From Crotophaga sulcirostris (lineage: Eukaryota > Chordata > Aves > Cuculiformes > Crotophagidae): 64,000 bases of DNA. The position numbers were made by a program, and so were the translations under genes. Below the pieces are notes generated by a model that saw only the letters and a list, made by a program, of their open reading frames with translations, made no database searches and was not told the DNA's origin. The DNA lies in contig VYZB01000119.1 of NCBI GenBank assembly GCA_013397455.1, positions 1,354,058 through 1,418,057 of the forward strand. The letters are read 5' to 3'. Numbering within the stretch: the stretch's first letter is position 1; the number at the start of each line of letters is the position of its first letter. Shown one piece after another: positions 37,329-51,490 of this stretch.

Positions 37329-38779
37329 TAGTTATTGTCATGCGAGTCTCACTACATGAATCAAGACCTCTAGTCCCATAGCTCTTTTGTAAAAGGACAG
37401 TGTTAGAGGTTCCGCTGGAATGAACATCACTCTTCATTTTTTCATCTTCCCCAAGGATTTCTACTTCTCCTGGCCTTTGTTGGCTATTAGATGTGTTTGT
37501 TGGTCAGGGGCTGGGTGCATGGGAGAATAATTTATACCACCCTGGTGTCTTCATGGGCTTCACACAAAATTATTAAAATCAACTACTTTCAAGCTCCTGT
37601 GTAGAGAAGCCATCCCCATGTACACAGAGGTGCTAGAGATTGTCTCCCTGCCGGTGCAATGTTCTCTCCCATTTGTGCTTTCATTCTCAGTGCCAAAAGA
37701 GATAATTCCCTAACTTGTTGGTGTAACAACAGTGATCAATATGCCTCTGATGCAGGCACCGGGGAGTAAAGCATGGTGTGCAACTCCAGTGTTACTGTCC
37801 CAATAGCCAGCCAAGAAAGCAAGGCTATGTTGGGGTTACACCTCATGATTTATGCAAGACCATGGCTAAACTACAAGTACTTCCTCGTTGATCTTCGCAT
37901 CCAGCTCCTTTCAGAAGCTGAAAGATATTTCCAGAGCGCTGGATATCATTGAGACACAGAAACATCCTTACCATGGTCAAGAAGTTTCAGCATCTTGGTA
38001 GTGTCCCTTGGTTTGGAGTTTCTTTCAAGTACTCAGCTGGAAGAAGCAAGAAATAGTTTTCCGTCCCTGTTTCAAGAACTATTCAGATATTGGACATGAA
38101 ACCGTCAATGACACAAAAGCCTTGGGTCAGGGACATACCATGGCACTGTCCTGTGAGTGCTCTGATTATCAGGCCTTAGGAGCACAACTTCTTCTTCTTG
38201 GGCCCAGCGACTCCTGAATTCTTCCGCACAGCACCCCAGCTTAGGGCTGTGCCAGCTCCCTCCTGGAGGGTTGGAGACCACAGGGGCTCCTTATGATGAA
38301 ACAGGAGGGTGTAGGTTTGTTGCTGCAAAGGAAGGAAGGGAGATGGAAGCTGAGTCTCCTCGCACCACACCTCTGCCCCTGGGTCAGGTATAAGGTGACA
38401 TTTCCCAGCCTGTGAGACACACCTTGGCAGTCAAGCACCACAAAGTGCAATTGCAGGCACCCACACACTTCTACAAATAATTAACTCACTGAAGAAAACG
38501 AAGGGTAAGAAAAGGACAAAATAAATCTCTGTCCAGTTCTCCTAGAGATATAGGCAAGGACAGGTAAGTGCTGAGACACTAGCCCTGTGGTGGAAGGCCA
38601 GGCTCTTGAGGTCCTTGCTGTTGTATAGTTCTGAGCCCTCATCCTGGCATCTTTACTGAGCACTGCCTTATTCATAACAATAACATCTGATGGGAGCATT
38701 GCCTAAACAAGGACTGTAGAATCAGGCTTGAAATTTCCATAAGAACATGATCATAACACTTGGCAGAATAGTGTCTCAT

Positions 38780-39110
38780 GGCTCCACTAGATTATTTATG
38801 TTATTCCTGTTAACAGTTGTCAAATGAGTATAGATTTATTATTTTAATTATCTCAAGCTTGTAGAGATTTAAGCATCTGTTATAGGTGTTCAATAAGTAT
38901 TAGAACAGCAATCAATTTTTTCTTAAACAGGGGAGTGATTCATGGTGCTCTGTGAATAGATAAACTCACTATAGTCAATACCAGAAAGAGACTTTGAAAG
39001 AAAGCAGGAGGCTCTTTTAATTAGCTTCTAATTAATTCTATTTAGGAAGTCTAGATGAAACATTAACATTTAGGAACACTAAAAGTCATTTAATTACAGG
39101 ATTTGGTGAG
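38780..39110. promoter_or_regulatory. possible conserved non-coding element
   Basis: Non-repetitive AT-rich block with two TAATTA sites (39018-39023 and 39029-39034), 11 bases apart, plus further ATTA and TTAAT motifs. Paired homeodomain-type sites suggest an enhancer. No conservation evidence is available here. Confidence 0.18.
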
Positions 39111-41799
39111 TTATCCTCAAATCTTTCATTGCAAAAGTAGCAGTGTTTTCTGTTCTGTTTCCCAGCAGGACAGTGTTTATGGATTATCTATACAACTTCT
39201 GTTGAACATCCTCTGTCCCACATGGCCTTCCTGCTTACGTAATAGATTTATCAGTTAGCAGTGATGGACCATCGGAAGAACTCAGCCCAGAGCTTTGCTT
39301 GATGCAATTTGAATCCCCCTTGGGTGTTACTTAATATCGGTAAAAATCAAAAAGGAGGAGACTTCTAGGTTTGACTTGGCACAAAGGGCTCCATTAAAAC
39401 AACGTCTTGTGGAGACCATAGATAGATCTCAGAGTAACAGTCTTTATGTCTAGCATCTATCCTGAGGTGAATGAAAGAATAAATGCTCATCTCTAGAGTT
39501 ATAGATATTCCTACACAAAGTTATGGGACTTCATTCTCTGAGTAACTTCTATGAAGCTGGTGATGGTATGAAGGGTCAAAGCAGTGGGCAACAGGAGTCC
39601 AGGACATGACAAGTGGCTTGGTACTACATTTCCTAACTACCAGTCCATTCATAACAGTAGAGTTGGTGAGATATAAGCTAGGATGGAGTAGAAATTTGTA
39701 GGTAAGCATGCACCCTATGAAGAGGAGGCAGCAGAAAAATGAGACATAGAGTTCTTTATGGGAGAATCGGATGAATGGAGCATCAAGGCTCATCAAGTTA
39801 ATGAGATAAAGCCAGATGTCTAAACAGAGAAGGCTTTTGCTAGGATATCTGAAAGATGCAGTGAGCAAAAATAAATACCATAGATCTGATTGCTGCTCTC
39901 CAACAGAAACCAGACAGCTTTTAGCTAAAATTTTCCCCAAAGGCAGTCATAGGAATATCATTCTCTCCTGTACAATGGACTTTATCCATTCCCAAACCTC
40001 AAACTCTACCCCTCCTGCAATCAACAGACAAAGCCAATATTTTCAGGAATACGAATACAGGTGCAAAAACAAAGGCTAGCTACCAGTCTTAATAAATTCA
40101 CCTTCTGTCCCAAGAAAGCCTTTAGCTATGTATTGAACAGATGAAAATGAATACACTGGATTTGTCAATTGGTGGAAATTTAATATTGGCTGTAAATCCC
40201 AAATCTGTTTGTTGTACAGAGTTACTGACACAATGCAAGCGCTGGTTTCACACCCTACCGCATCAGTGACATTCCCATGGGCTTCAGAGCCTTTGGGTAG
40301 AGCCAGATGTACTATAATACACTGATCAAAAAACAGGTGAGCAAAAAGCTTGCTTCCTGTCATTCTTGAGATTCATTCCACAGCTGTAGCCAGGATTGGG
40401 TTACATTTTCCAAATAAACGAATTGCTAGAATTTCATCCAGAAGAAAAAGTACAGATCTGAGGAAAAAATATAAAACAAAACATAAAACAAAAGACATGT
40501 TTTCAGTACTAAAGCATAAGATAGATCCAAAATACCACTTCTTTCCCCTTCCACTAATTTTTCCTGATTATGTATGATGCTCCGGGCACAGGAGCACCAA
40601 ACCTTCATTTTTTAAAACATCAGGCTGAGTTTGCAGGACCAGCAGTTTTGAAAAATATTACAAGACTGAGTGAAAGTAATAGAGCTCATTGGGGGTGGGG
40701 GGAAAGTGGAATACTGCAGTATCATTTTTCTATTGCCTTTTGTTAAAAGAACTGCACACAGGTATTTTCTTTTCTGATTTTTTTTGCAACTGAATCTAAT
40801 TCTTCTAATTCAGGATCATAAAAACGAGTGAAAAAAAAGTATCCTAAATTACCAAAAGCAAGAAAGAAACTTTATACTTAGCTGTATGGGTTATAGCAAT
40901 TTCCATAGTAATTATGTTATGCACATCATCTAATACCTTGTCTAAAGTGAATTCTCTACTTCATTTTAGTACCACCGTAGGAACACATATTTAAGAAGTT
41001 ATAAGAAGGAAACAATTGCCTTGGGGAGTCACACTTGCTACTGTGTTCTAAATTCTAAAACAATACTTCTAAGAAAGCAGATTTTCTTTTATGAGCAACA
41101 TCATTAATTGAGAGCAGGAAACAAAATATGAATTTTTTTATTAGTCTCATCTCCTAAGAAGAGGCAGGCACTGTTTGTGTCCTCTGTCCACCCACACCTA
41201 AGAATTACTGAACTTATTGATCAGTTTAATTTAAACTCAGCAAAAAGTGAGACATTCAAAAAGATATTAAGTTCCTACAGGTCTGGCAAGAGTAAAAATA
41301 TATAGGAGTCAGAGTCATACTACAGCACGCAAAGAAAAAAGGAAAGCTCCACAGACTTTACTTAATAAGAGAAGACAACATATTTGGCAGGCAAAACACC
41401 TCCTATTGCTATTCCTGTCCTAAGCAGATCTCTGCTGCCTAACATAACTCAGATGTCAGTCAACCCAATACAAAAATTTGTTCACTATATCCCTCTTGGA
41501 ACCTGGTAAAGAATACAGAAAACGCAGATTAAAGACAATTCATGCTCTCTAGATTATAATCTAGGACAGTGACACACAAACACTTTTCTGTCCTTAGCAA
41601 TGCATGTGCCAAATGTACAGGGCTTCTGCCTTACTTTGTGTTGCTGTGTTCTTTAATCAACCATCATTGCTTTCAGTCTATAATTCCAAATATGTGACTA
41701 TGTGGGATGTAAAGCACCTTCGTGATTTCCACCAGAGCTGAGTTTACTTAGTATCTCCTAAGGACTTGTCTGCAGTGCCTGCAAGGGGGCCTTCAGTAG

Positions 41800-41940
41800 A
41801 GAAACCTTTTCCCTTTCTACCTAATGAATGAAGTATTGAATCAATTAAGTTGTACTGAAATGAAAGGTAATTAGTAATGAATTAAGTCTGTGATCTCTGC
41901 TGTATAGTATCTCTTAATTTCAAGGGTCTTTCACAGATTC
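41800..41940. promoter_or_regulatory. possible conserved non-coding element
   Basis: Short block with TAATTA at 41868-41873 followed by further ATTA cores (TTAGTAATGAATTAAG) and an upstream CAATTAAG. No repeats or ORF. Inference from motif density only. Confidence 0.15.
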
Positions 41941-43009
41941 GTCAACAACTTCTCCATTCCTGGGGAAAAAAAAATGCTCAAATAAAGTAAAGCATGTATC
42001 CTCATGAGGAAACACAGCTAGTCAAAGGGCACAAAGAGCTAGTCCCCCCTCACTACACGCTGCTGAAAAATATTTTACTATGTTTTGAAACATATATTGA
42101 TACGCTACCTACAGAAACATGCAGCTGCCTCACATTTAAAATTTTTAGCAGGAAGGGTTTGCAATGACACAAGGCTCAATCCTGTATTTCTGACTGATTT
42201 ACAGATCTCCCAGTGACTTTAAAAGATACTGGAACTGCATAAGGAATGCAAGATCAAGGAAGATTTGTCCTTAGGATCCCAAGTCACATTATACACAACT
42301 AAGTCTGAGACTGAGTCCATACCATGGGCTCAGCCTTATCATTGGGTGATAAAAGCATCACTGAACTATTCGTGCTTAACACTTTTTTTATTTTTCCAAG
42401 TCCTTTTTGTCTTCAATCTCTCTTCCCTGAAAGAGAAGAGAAACATACCTCTAAAGACTAGTAAGAAAGAATCACGGCTGTGAACCACAAGTGAATGACA
42501 TTTCCACTATGTACACAGTTGTTTCACTATGCAGCAGTTGTTTCATGTTTCTGCCTTTTACTATGAAGAACAGAAAACAGACCAGCACCCAAGATGTTTG
42601 AAGTGTTGGACACCCAGCCTGAAGTTCATCGTGGCAGGGACTCAGACCTGAATCTGCCACCTTCCAGCCAAGTGCCACAGGTTCACTGGCTGCTCAAAAA
42701 TGGACTTAGCTCTGTTCCAGAATCATGCAGTGGTCCTGAATAAGCTTCCCCACCAAGGGCATGTAAGACATCTTAAGACCTACGCAATTGTCCAAAGCAG
42801 GCCATCAGATCCAGAACATGATGCCTGTCTACATCCTGCATTCCCAAATTCCTTCCCCTGGAAGCAGCAATCGGACTGACTGTTTTGCTGTCACCCTTTA
42901 GAATATTACAGAGCTTGATTCATCCTAAATAAAAACGATTCAAGGGTGGCATTTCTTACGCACCAGATATCATTCCTGAGCCTAAGAAATCTTTCGCTTA
43001 GAAGCAAAT

Positions 43010-43215
43010 CTCCATTGTGTCAGGTGCTGTTCAAACACAGGGCACAGCATCTGCAGAGGAAAGTCAGCAGATGAAGCAGACAAGATCCACAAGGAGAAAT
43101 AACAGCATAAGGGTGAGTAACAACCTTAGGGATGCAATAGAGAAGCTGGATACAGATCCCAGGTGTCCTGGCTCCCAGCCCTATGCTTACAGCACCACAT
43201 CACTATGCCAGGCTC
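43010..43215 (+). mobile_element. MIR/CORE-SINE-like ancient repeat remnant
   Basis: The left part CCATTGTGTCAGGTGCTGTT and following CAAACACAGGGCACA resemble the conserved core of amniote MIR/CORE-SINE-like elements. The right part CAGATCCCAGGTGTCCTGG, CTCCCAGCCC and the ATCACTATGCC end resemble their tail, in the right order and spacing. The middle is diverged. The exact family is uncertain. The 84-codon ORF at 43017-43271 falls on this repeat and should not be called a gene. Confidence 0.5.
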
Positions 43216-45071
43216 ACAGATGCTGCAGTTTTAAGCCTATCAGTCTTCCTGTCAGGTGTTACCTCAACTGACATGAAGTAAAGCTGCCATGGTAACTTCT
43301 CTCAAACATCTCTACTTTTCTTGGCCTTGCCAGTCTCACTTAGAAAGCAGTCCACAAACATTGGGACCTTTCAGTTTACTCCTTTTCTCAGAGCTTTTAC
43401 CTCATCTTGTTTTACTGCATATAAGTAAACCTCATCCAATTACTGGTAAATATGAAAACACACATGTAACACTTCTGGGTGGTGTTGCAGCTCGCCCATC
43501 GCTCCTAGCCTTGGGTTATCCATCAAGGATCATGCTAGATTGTTTCACACTCAAATAATTTAATTTAGTTCAAAACAGTCCTCACAGCAAAACATGACCT
43601 TGGAAAACCAGTCAGCACATTGTTGTCAGGAAGCTTACCCTAAGTAACTTTTACTTCCAGGCTGCTTCCAAGTCTCTCTTGACTCTCACAGCCAGCTGTG
43701 CATAAGAGGAAACCAGCATCCAGAGAACACGGCTAAAATCAGATAGGAAGGTCAAGAGTAAAAACAGTACGGAAAAAAGACCACAGTTTAACATCTTAGT
43801 CTTCAAAGGCACTGCTGAGTTACAGGAGGTCTACAAATGCTCTGTAGATGGTCTCTGAGAGAACAGGTCACTGGGAGGTTAGGGAGAGGAAGAAAACCTG
43901 ATGAAAGATAAGAAAAATGAAGGAGGACTGTAATTTCACCTGAAAGAGGAGTTCTGAATTGGATGAAGCTGCCAGGGCAGACACTACCACCGATCAGAAC
44001 TTTTCTCCTTCCCCGTGGAGAACGAGCAGATTTGTAAAAGCTCCACAATCTTCGAAAATTGTCTCATAATAAGGCATAACAATATCTGCTGCACAGCCAA
44101 GAAAGCAAGAGTTAAGGTTGCCAAAGTAACCTCCTTCTGAGATGTTATGGTAGGGATTTTTCACAGGAGCTTAAAAGAGGAAGGGGCCCAAATCATAGAG
44201 ATAAAAAGCAGCAGGAACTGACGGCCTCACACCTCACAGCTTTCCTTGAGGGAGGAATCCAATTAGCCATCCATAATAGGTCCATCTGGTCTTAGTCTAT
44301 GAAGAGCCCTGGCCAAATATGTCTTGGCTGGAATCCTGCAAGGACTTTCCTGGTGGAGGCAGAAATTCATTCCACCCCTCTTACTCTAGAAATTTGCCAT
44401 ACAATAAGTAGAAATCAAATTTAATTAACTCTTCATTCCACCCTACTATTGCTTCTTTCTCACTCTTTTCTCAATCCTTTTTATTTTAATTAAACATTTC
44501 TGATGTCGAAAATGAAGATGAGCCTGACAGAGAGAGATTGTGATGGAAACATGCTCAGGCTGGAAAGGGAAGCTCCCCGAGACTCTTCTGTACTCCATTA
44601 GAAGGCAAAAATGCAATGCAGCCACTTACATGCTCCATACATTCCCAAGCTGAGACCAGCAGAGTACAAACCCCCTCCTCACTGGTTTGAGGAGGTGAGA
44701 TGCCACAGGGACTGCTTACACTGACTTGGCCCCACCTGATTTCTCCTCACCAGAGGAGACCCCTTACTACCCATGCTAAGCACTAACACTTGAGCTCTAC
44801 AGAAAAGCAAACAGCTGAAGACTAAATCTGGCACATAATACTTCATAACATTCATTTATCCCTCACTCTGGGTATCAATCTCCATGCAGGAACTCAGGCA
44901 AGAAGTAAAGGGTTTGTTTCAGATGTATTCAGTGGTCTATGAAGACTTTGTTTCTTACTGCCCCACTGGTCCCCAGGGACTTCATCACACTACACTTCAT
45001 ATATGGGCAAGAGGGAGGCAAGACTTCAAAAAGAGTGGGAAGGAGGACTTAAGCAGTGACAATAAAAGCTA

Positions 45072-45124
45072 TATGAGGTGAATGTGCCAGTGCAAAGAAC
45101 TGTATGAGATGAATGTGCCAGTGC
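45072..45124. repeat. imperfect 31-base tandem duplication
   Basis: The 22-base segment at 45072-45093 recurs at 45103-45124 with a single difference (tatgaggtgaat versus tatgagatgaat), giving a period of 31 bases. It is a recent local duplication, as the copies are nearly identical. Confidence 0.9.
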
Positions 45125-48100
45125 TTTACTCCAAGGCTGCAGTTCAGTACCTTCACAACAGCATTGCATTAAGTTATTGTGACCAACATTAAAGCAAATT
45201 CAAATACAATATTTTCTGAAAAAATACTATTACCACGCTTCACTACACAAAGACCCAATTGTACATCCCCTAGACCTTTCCATACTCAAAAGGTGTGGAT
45301 ACAAATGAGGGCTTATGGTAAAGTCCCACATGTCTACACAGGCGCCATCATCTGAAGAACTGATTCTCTGTTTTGATATTCTAACAAATGTTCTTCCCCT
45401 AAAGTGCAGGAAAGACACATGGTGAGGAACTCGTACAGAGCATATGGTGCTGAAATAGCAAGCTGATACGTCTTTAACAGCTTTTGACAGTGGTAAAAGA
45501 TCAATTATTGCACCATAAATATTAAAAAGTTCCTCCAGCCTTTCACTGAAATGAATGTATATTTAAACATCAGTGTTTAACAGCAGCCAATTTTCCTCAG
45601 AATCTGAAAGTTATACAGTCCTACAAAGTTAAATTAAATGCTTGAATGCTGCATGTTTACATCTCCAGCTGCTAAAGAACAGGCCTAGTATTTGCAGCAC
45701 AAACTCCTGAAGCCACTGAATCTGTAGGCAACCTGAAAATGGCCCTTGACTCTTCCTTAAAACTAAAGAGTGAAATGGAATTGTCATTACTTTCCTTTCC
45801 CTTCCCTGTGATTACAAGGGTTTACAGCAAAAAATAACCAAAGATACCTCTGGAAAGTATTAGGTAAGAGCGGCTGATCTCCCATACTGACTACTGTGCC
45901 AGCTGAGAGATGCATAAATGTATTGTGTTTTATTCTCTGAATTTCTGGAGCCATGAGATTTCTGCCTTGGATTAATATACACATGTACATTGTACATTCG
46001 TGTGTGTGCATGCACATATATAGACTCACACTTTTACTAGCCTTAATTTTAATCATGAAGCAAATTGGCAGCCTCCTTCCAATAGTTTTCTGTGGAAAGT
46101 CACTGAGGTTAAATAATGATGATATAGGTTTGCTACTAAAATTAATATTTGATGACATTGAGACCTGATGGGTGATAAACCACATGTAATGACCCTGGGG
46201 TCCAGTTCAAAGTAGCACTAAATGGAAATGGACACTGAGCTGCACATCTTGGGTTTGGATTCAGAGCTACACTGTCCTACTATGGTTCTGAAATTATTCA
46301 TATGGAAACACTGTTATTACTCAAGGGTAACATACTCCAGTAGCACATCAACATCTTGCTCTGGAAAGCTTCCTATCTAAGGGAAGGTATCTTGGCATGC
46401 TTTGAACTTCAAAAAAGTGCCTGTCTCTCCTGACTGCTGTAGGTAGAGCTGTTAGAGACTGTGTTCATTATCTATACCAATGGGATCATACAGTGAGAGC
46501 AGTGAAGGTCAGGAATCTTTCCTGCACCAGTGGACAGATACTCATTTGCTGTGTGAACAGACAAAACCAACAGAGAGGGGAAAGGGTGCAAAAGGTAATG
46601 GATTCCTGAGTCCTAGCACAGCACTGCTGAAAAGCAGAGTAGAGTTTCCTTGCTCCCAGGGCAATGCATCACCTGCCAGGCCACATCACTGCTCTGCTTC
46701 TCACACGTTTGATCCTATATGATCCAGATTCCCAGTATGCCCTGAGGGCACAGCCAATCCTACACACAGCAAACCATTTCATGCACATTAATTGTTTTCA
46801 GTGGAACATTTCTATCCAGATTAGTGCTCTATATACGGCCATAAAATTACTATAGTTTAATTAAAGCCAAGTAGGCCAATTAAAAATATTGTAGTAAGAA
46901 CAAAGTTAAAAAATCTTAGGTCAAATCTAGCACAGAATAGTGTGAAATCACACCTCCCTATATAAAATGCCACCCTATAACGTGTCACCAACCCACATCT
47001 CTTCCACATGGGAATTGCCTACTTTCCTCTCTTGATTGCTCTAGCTGGAAAGACATACCTTGTCTTCAGGTCTCGTCCCCTCTCCCTTTTCCACCCATAC
47101 CTTCCTGCTTTGCACTGATTGAAGTTCTTCAGTCTGCATTTTCTGCCACATCCAAGGTGCAGTGCTCAGGGTGGTAGCCATTGTCGATCTGATGGATTGT
47201 CTTATCTTGGATGAATAAACTTAGCTTCCCCTCTTCTCTGTCATTTTGAGTACAGATCATTAGATAGCACAAGCACCATAGCTGTTGCTAGTCCTTGCAT
47301 CTTACCACCTAATAGCAGCCTTGTCCAGCAGTCTTAAGTGATCTCCTTTCTTAGCAACCGTACTTATCTTGGTTGGAAACGCCACTCTGAAGTTAGATCC
47401 ATCTGCTCCTTAGCATCCTCAGCTCTTCAGCCTTCTGTTCTTATCTTCAGGTCAGACCCAAGCCAAGGTCCAGATACATCCTAGCAGACAATGATGATAC
47501 CAATTTGTACTACTTTTTAATGTCTTCAGCCAAACCTGCCAGGGAAATTAACCTGCAGGGTAAAGTCAGAGAGCACATGGTTAAAGATAGAACCACAGCA
47601 GCCAGTAGGAGGTGGGGTAAGCTAAAGCAAAAAGGAGCTTATGAAGAAAAGTTAAAAATCATAGTGGTGCCCTTGGGAACGCAGTGGCCTGAAAAAGCAG
47701 AGTTTACATCCTCCAACACGTTGCTTATACCATCTGCATTAAATAACTCCTTAATTGCACAAGGGGCATGCCAGAAGAGACACCAACTGACTGACGGGCA
47801 GGTAGCAGAGAACAGAATCAAGCCAGTGACTATCAACCTGCTCCAACCTGGGATAACCTTCTCCATGAAGGGACTACTAATATCTGGTTAGAGTTCAACC
47901 AGCCCAAAGGTGAGAAGGGTGTTTGCAGCTGGGCTTCAGCAAATGACTGCTTGCAGCAACTATGGTGAGCCATAAAAGAAGCCTTCTCCTAGTTACCAAA
48001 GAAAGTAAGAAACTGAATATCATAGGGCAGGCAGAAGAAAGGAGAAGTCCCCAACCACATTCAGAACAACACGAGATGCAGCCTGGAGGCAGGGAGCAAA

Positions 48101-50172
48101 CATGAGATCTGTGAAGCTGCCTCAGACCATGCCTGGCTGAGCCTAAGCCTATTATCAGAGACCCTTAAGACGAATTCTCATTTCTTCAAAATTAGGCACT
48201 TTTCCCCCTTCTCTAACATTCGTGTCATTTTAAAAAATGTTTATGCTTGTCTGAGTTTGGGTAATTTATTTCTGCAATTTGGCTCTGCTTCAGTCCTAAG
48301 GGTATTTTTTTTTGTTTGTTTGGGATTTTTAAAAAGGATTTTGTGCTCACAAAATATCCCAGATTGACAACTCCAGGAAATAAAGCTCCCATTGAGCAGA
48401 GTGCCTGTGTCAGCCATGACAAGGCAAGTACCCTGCATCATCTTCCCCTCTGCTTCCCAAGGTGAGCCAAAACATCCAGCAGAGCAGCAGGCCATGCTGT
48501 TTTCTGGTGTAGCACACTACTGCTTCACTAGTGCGAGCCAGGTCTACAAAGTAGAGAGTGGTCTCAAGGAAATCAAATGGAGACCAGTCATTATGAACCA
48601 ACACCCCAGCCAGCAGACATGCTAACTGGCATCTATGATCCCAAAAACCCAGAGGTGGAAAACATCTCACGAGTTTTGATATAAATCAGATAGATCCCAT
48701 GTTGTTTAGTCACTTGCTATAATCCATTAGCAACACTGATTAAAACTCAACATAGTTCAGCTTCCTTCATAATTGGCCACAATGCAATGGGAAGAGAACA
48801 GAAGAGCTCACAGCGCAGCACAGATTCAGGGCTCAGGGCTTACAAAACATCAAAGTCCAGTTTTAATGGAATAGAGGAATTTACCCAACATCAAACTCAA
48901 CAGACAAAACAGACCACAGATTTATTAATCATGAATACAGTTTAGTCAGTGTTAGCCAACAGGTTTGACAAGATTAGCCCAGAAGGAGAGAGAAAGACAA
49001 CATCAGTTCAGGAACAATATTTCCTCTTTGCCCAAACACATTAAGCTCCATTGAGTTTTATACCCTAATACTCTCATTCTATTTCATATAGCTTCACACT
49101 GCTATAATTTTCTTTTATGTTCATTTTCTTTAACATTTTGGATACCTTCTTCATTGCAATTTCCTCTACACATTGTTCCATAGAAGCAGCTCACACCTTA
49201 TAAAAATATAGCTATAAGCTGAGTCTCTCTGATTCTGTAGCTTTATTTCACACACAAGGTGCATATTTCACACCTTAATTTCAAAACAACAACAACAAAC
49301 CATGCATGCACTCTCTTTGCAGTTTATCAATCATGGACTAGTGCTTCCAATCCAAAGCTGGTCACAAATCATGTGATACCTGCACACGGGTGTATAAAGT
49401 AATGGAATTTCTAACAAATTCATCTGGGATTACATCTGTTCCTAAGCTTGGCTACTATTCAGGCTCACTATTAAATGCTTCTGTCTGCTATGTATGTGTT
49501 CTTATTGCTAAAGCTGAGGAAAGAGAAGGTACCTCTAACTGTGCAGAATGTAAAGTATCCCCCACAGACAGTGTCCCTCTTGGGACTGGGGCCCAGGTCT
49601 GGGAAGATGATGGAAAAAAAACCAAGGAAATTCTTCCAGAAGGTAGGCAGGCATAAGGAAAGATTTTTTTCCTCAGGACATTCCCACTGTACCTAATGAA
49701 AGTAACTGCAAGTAACCTGATGGACAACATGTGCTTTGAAACATACTGGAGGCATCTTCAATCCAACTTAAGAGCAAAGAATTGCAACGTTCATCAAAAA
49801 AAACCCTTCTAGTGGGCCACTGTCTTTTAAAGAGCATAGCACAGGGAGGGGAGTAACTTCTCAGACAGATGAGCCTCACGAACAAGGCCAGTCCCTGGGT
49901 GGGATTTAAGGTATCTCTAGACAAGTAACACAGTTCATCAGCCAATAGTGTTGCATCAACCCAGCAGCACTGTTACCTATGGAGGTACTAAGCCAGGTCA
50001 GATACCTGTTAAGTCAGGACCTGGATGCAAAGACACAGTGTTCTGATCAGCGCAAGCCCAAAGACATGGAGTGTTCTAAAAACCCCATTCACAAGAGGAA
50101 AAAAAGCACATACATCTTCAAATGAAAACAAGACTGGGGGCTTGAGGGGTGGTGGTGGTTTTCTTGGTTGTT

Positions 50173-50182
50173 GGGGGGGGGG
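50173..50182. repeat. poly-G run (G10) in a G/T-rich stretch
   Basis: Ten consecutive G preceded by GGTGGTGGT units from about 50148. Low-complexity sequence. Confidence 0.85.
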
Positions 50183-51434
50183 TCAATTTTTTAAGGCTCA
50201 TTCCAGCAAAAGTATGCCCAGTACAGCGTTTAGAAGGACAGGGAGCCTACTAACACAGTGCCACATAGTTACTGGCTTTGGTTTCTGGATTAACTAAGGC
50301 TGTAGGCAAAAAAGTGAATGCAGCAGCAGCATATCCAACACATGCAAACACAAATGTTAGCAAGGAGCACACCCAAGGATGTGGCTGCAAACTTCTGCAC
50401 AGATCAATCGAGCAACGCCTGCATAGCGAGAGCTACAACTCCACGCAGCAAACTGTCATGTCCTCTGGCAAGTGTACATCTTCCATGGCAGGGCAGAGAG
50501 AACTCTTGCCATTTCTACCCTTTTCCCCAACCTCCCAACTACACTTCAGGATTATCTACATGAAGCTCCAACCAGCTCGCTCTTACACGTTGCACTCTGC
50601 CCATCTCTGGCATTGGTTGGAACAAAAAGGAAACACGGGTGAAATAATCAGTCTTCTGGTGACTTAAAACTGTTCTGTGCAGCTGTGTAACCTCTGAGAT
50701 ATACTCGATGCTGAAAGTGGTTTTTTGTTGAAAATCACTACTTTGATCAATATAATTTATGTAATTTCAGTTGTGGCATAACTACCAACTTTAGCAAATG
50801 GGAAAAAAACGGAAAAATCCCTCTTTTTATTTGGAAAAATTAATTCCCCATTTCACACCATTTAAAGTACTCATAAAGTCATCATTTCCAGAATATGAGG
50901 TGTCATATTATAGCAGGTGAAATATTTTGATGTTATGCCTTAAATCATCAGCAGCAATTTTGAAACACCTTATCAAGATTAGTGTCTCCTCCTGGGAAGA
51001 GTGACACAACTAGTGAAGCATTAATAGTGACTGTGACTAATATGTTAGGCAGCATTGTCTAACAAATAACAAAATGAAAAAGTAAAACATAAAAAAGTTC
51101 AAAATAATATTTTATAACTTCCTTTCAATTATAATTTTTTTAGTGATGAGTTAGTGCCCTTGTTGTACATTGCAGGCCAGGCAGTTGATGGTCCGTGGCG
51201 GCAGTTGAGGATGGGAAGTGTGACTTGAGGTTGGCACAAAAATCCTTCAGTAACTGATGAGAATTTAAGGCAACCTGCCATTATTGCCAAACTGTTAACA
51301 GTTTCCCTGCTTTTTGTCATTGGCAGGGATGTCTCTCATTAAAGATTGAAGATCATAACTTTTAGATTCCAAACCACCCAGACAATGTAATTAACATTGC
51401 ATGAGCCAAAGTAATCAAGCATCACTTTAGGATG

Positions 51435-51490
51435 TTTTCTGGGTGTTTTTGTTGGTTTGGGTTTTGTTGGTTTTGGTATTTTTTTTTTTA
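51435..51490. repeat. G/T-rich low-complexity tract
   Basis: Irregular GGTTTTGTTGG-type units ending in a T run. It has no fixed period. Confidence 0.8.

Larger units (their letters stand above)
36798..43009. other. gene-poor stretch with TAATTA-rich blocks
   Basis: No gene recognised. It includes a (TTTG)n run at 37303-37328, a 139-codon minus-strand ORF at 39521-39940 that matches no known family, and two TAATTA-rich blocks (38780-39110 and 41800-41940) listed separately. Confidence 0.4.

Noticed and set aside
39521..39940. 139-codon minus-strand ORF, hydrophobic
   Set aside because: About one ORF of this length is expected by chance in 64 kb of such DNA. No membrane-protein family recognised.
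43017..43271. 84-codon plus-strand ORF
   Set aside because: Lies on the MIR/CORE-SINE-like repeat.
49000..49300. AT-rich stretch with TTTATTAATC motif, considered as an LTR
   Set aside because: No paired copy, no TG...CA ends with duplication, and no internal retroviral coding sequence.
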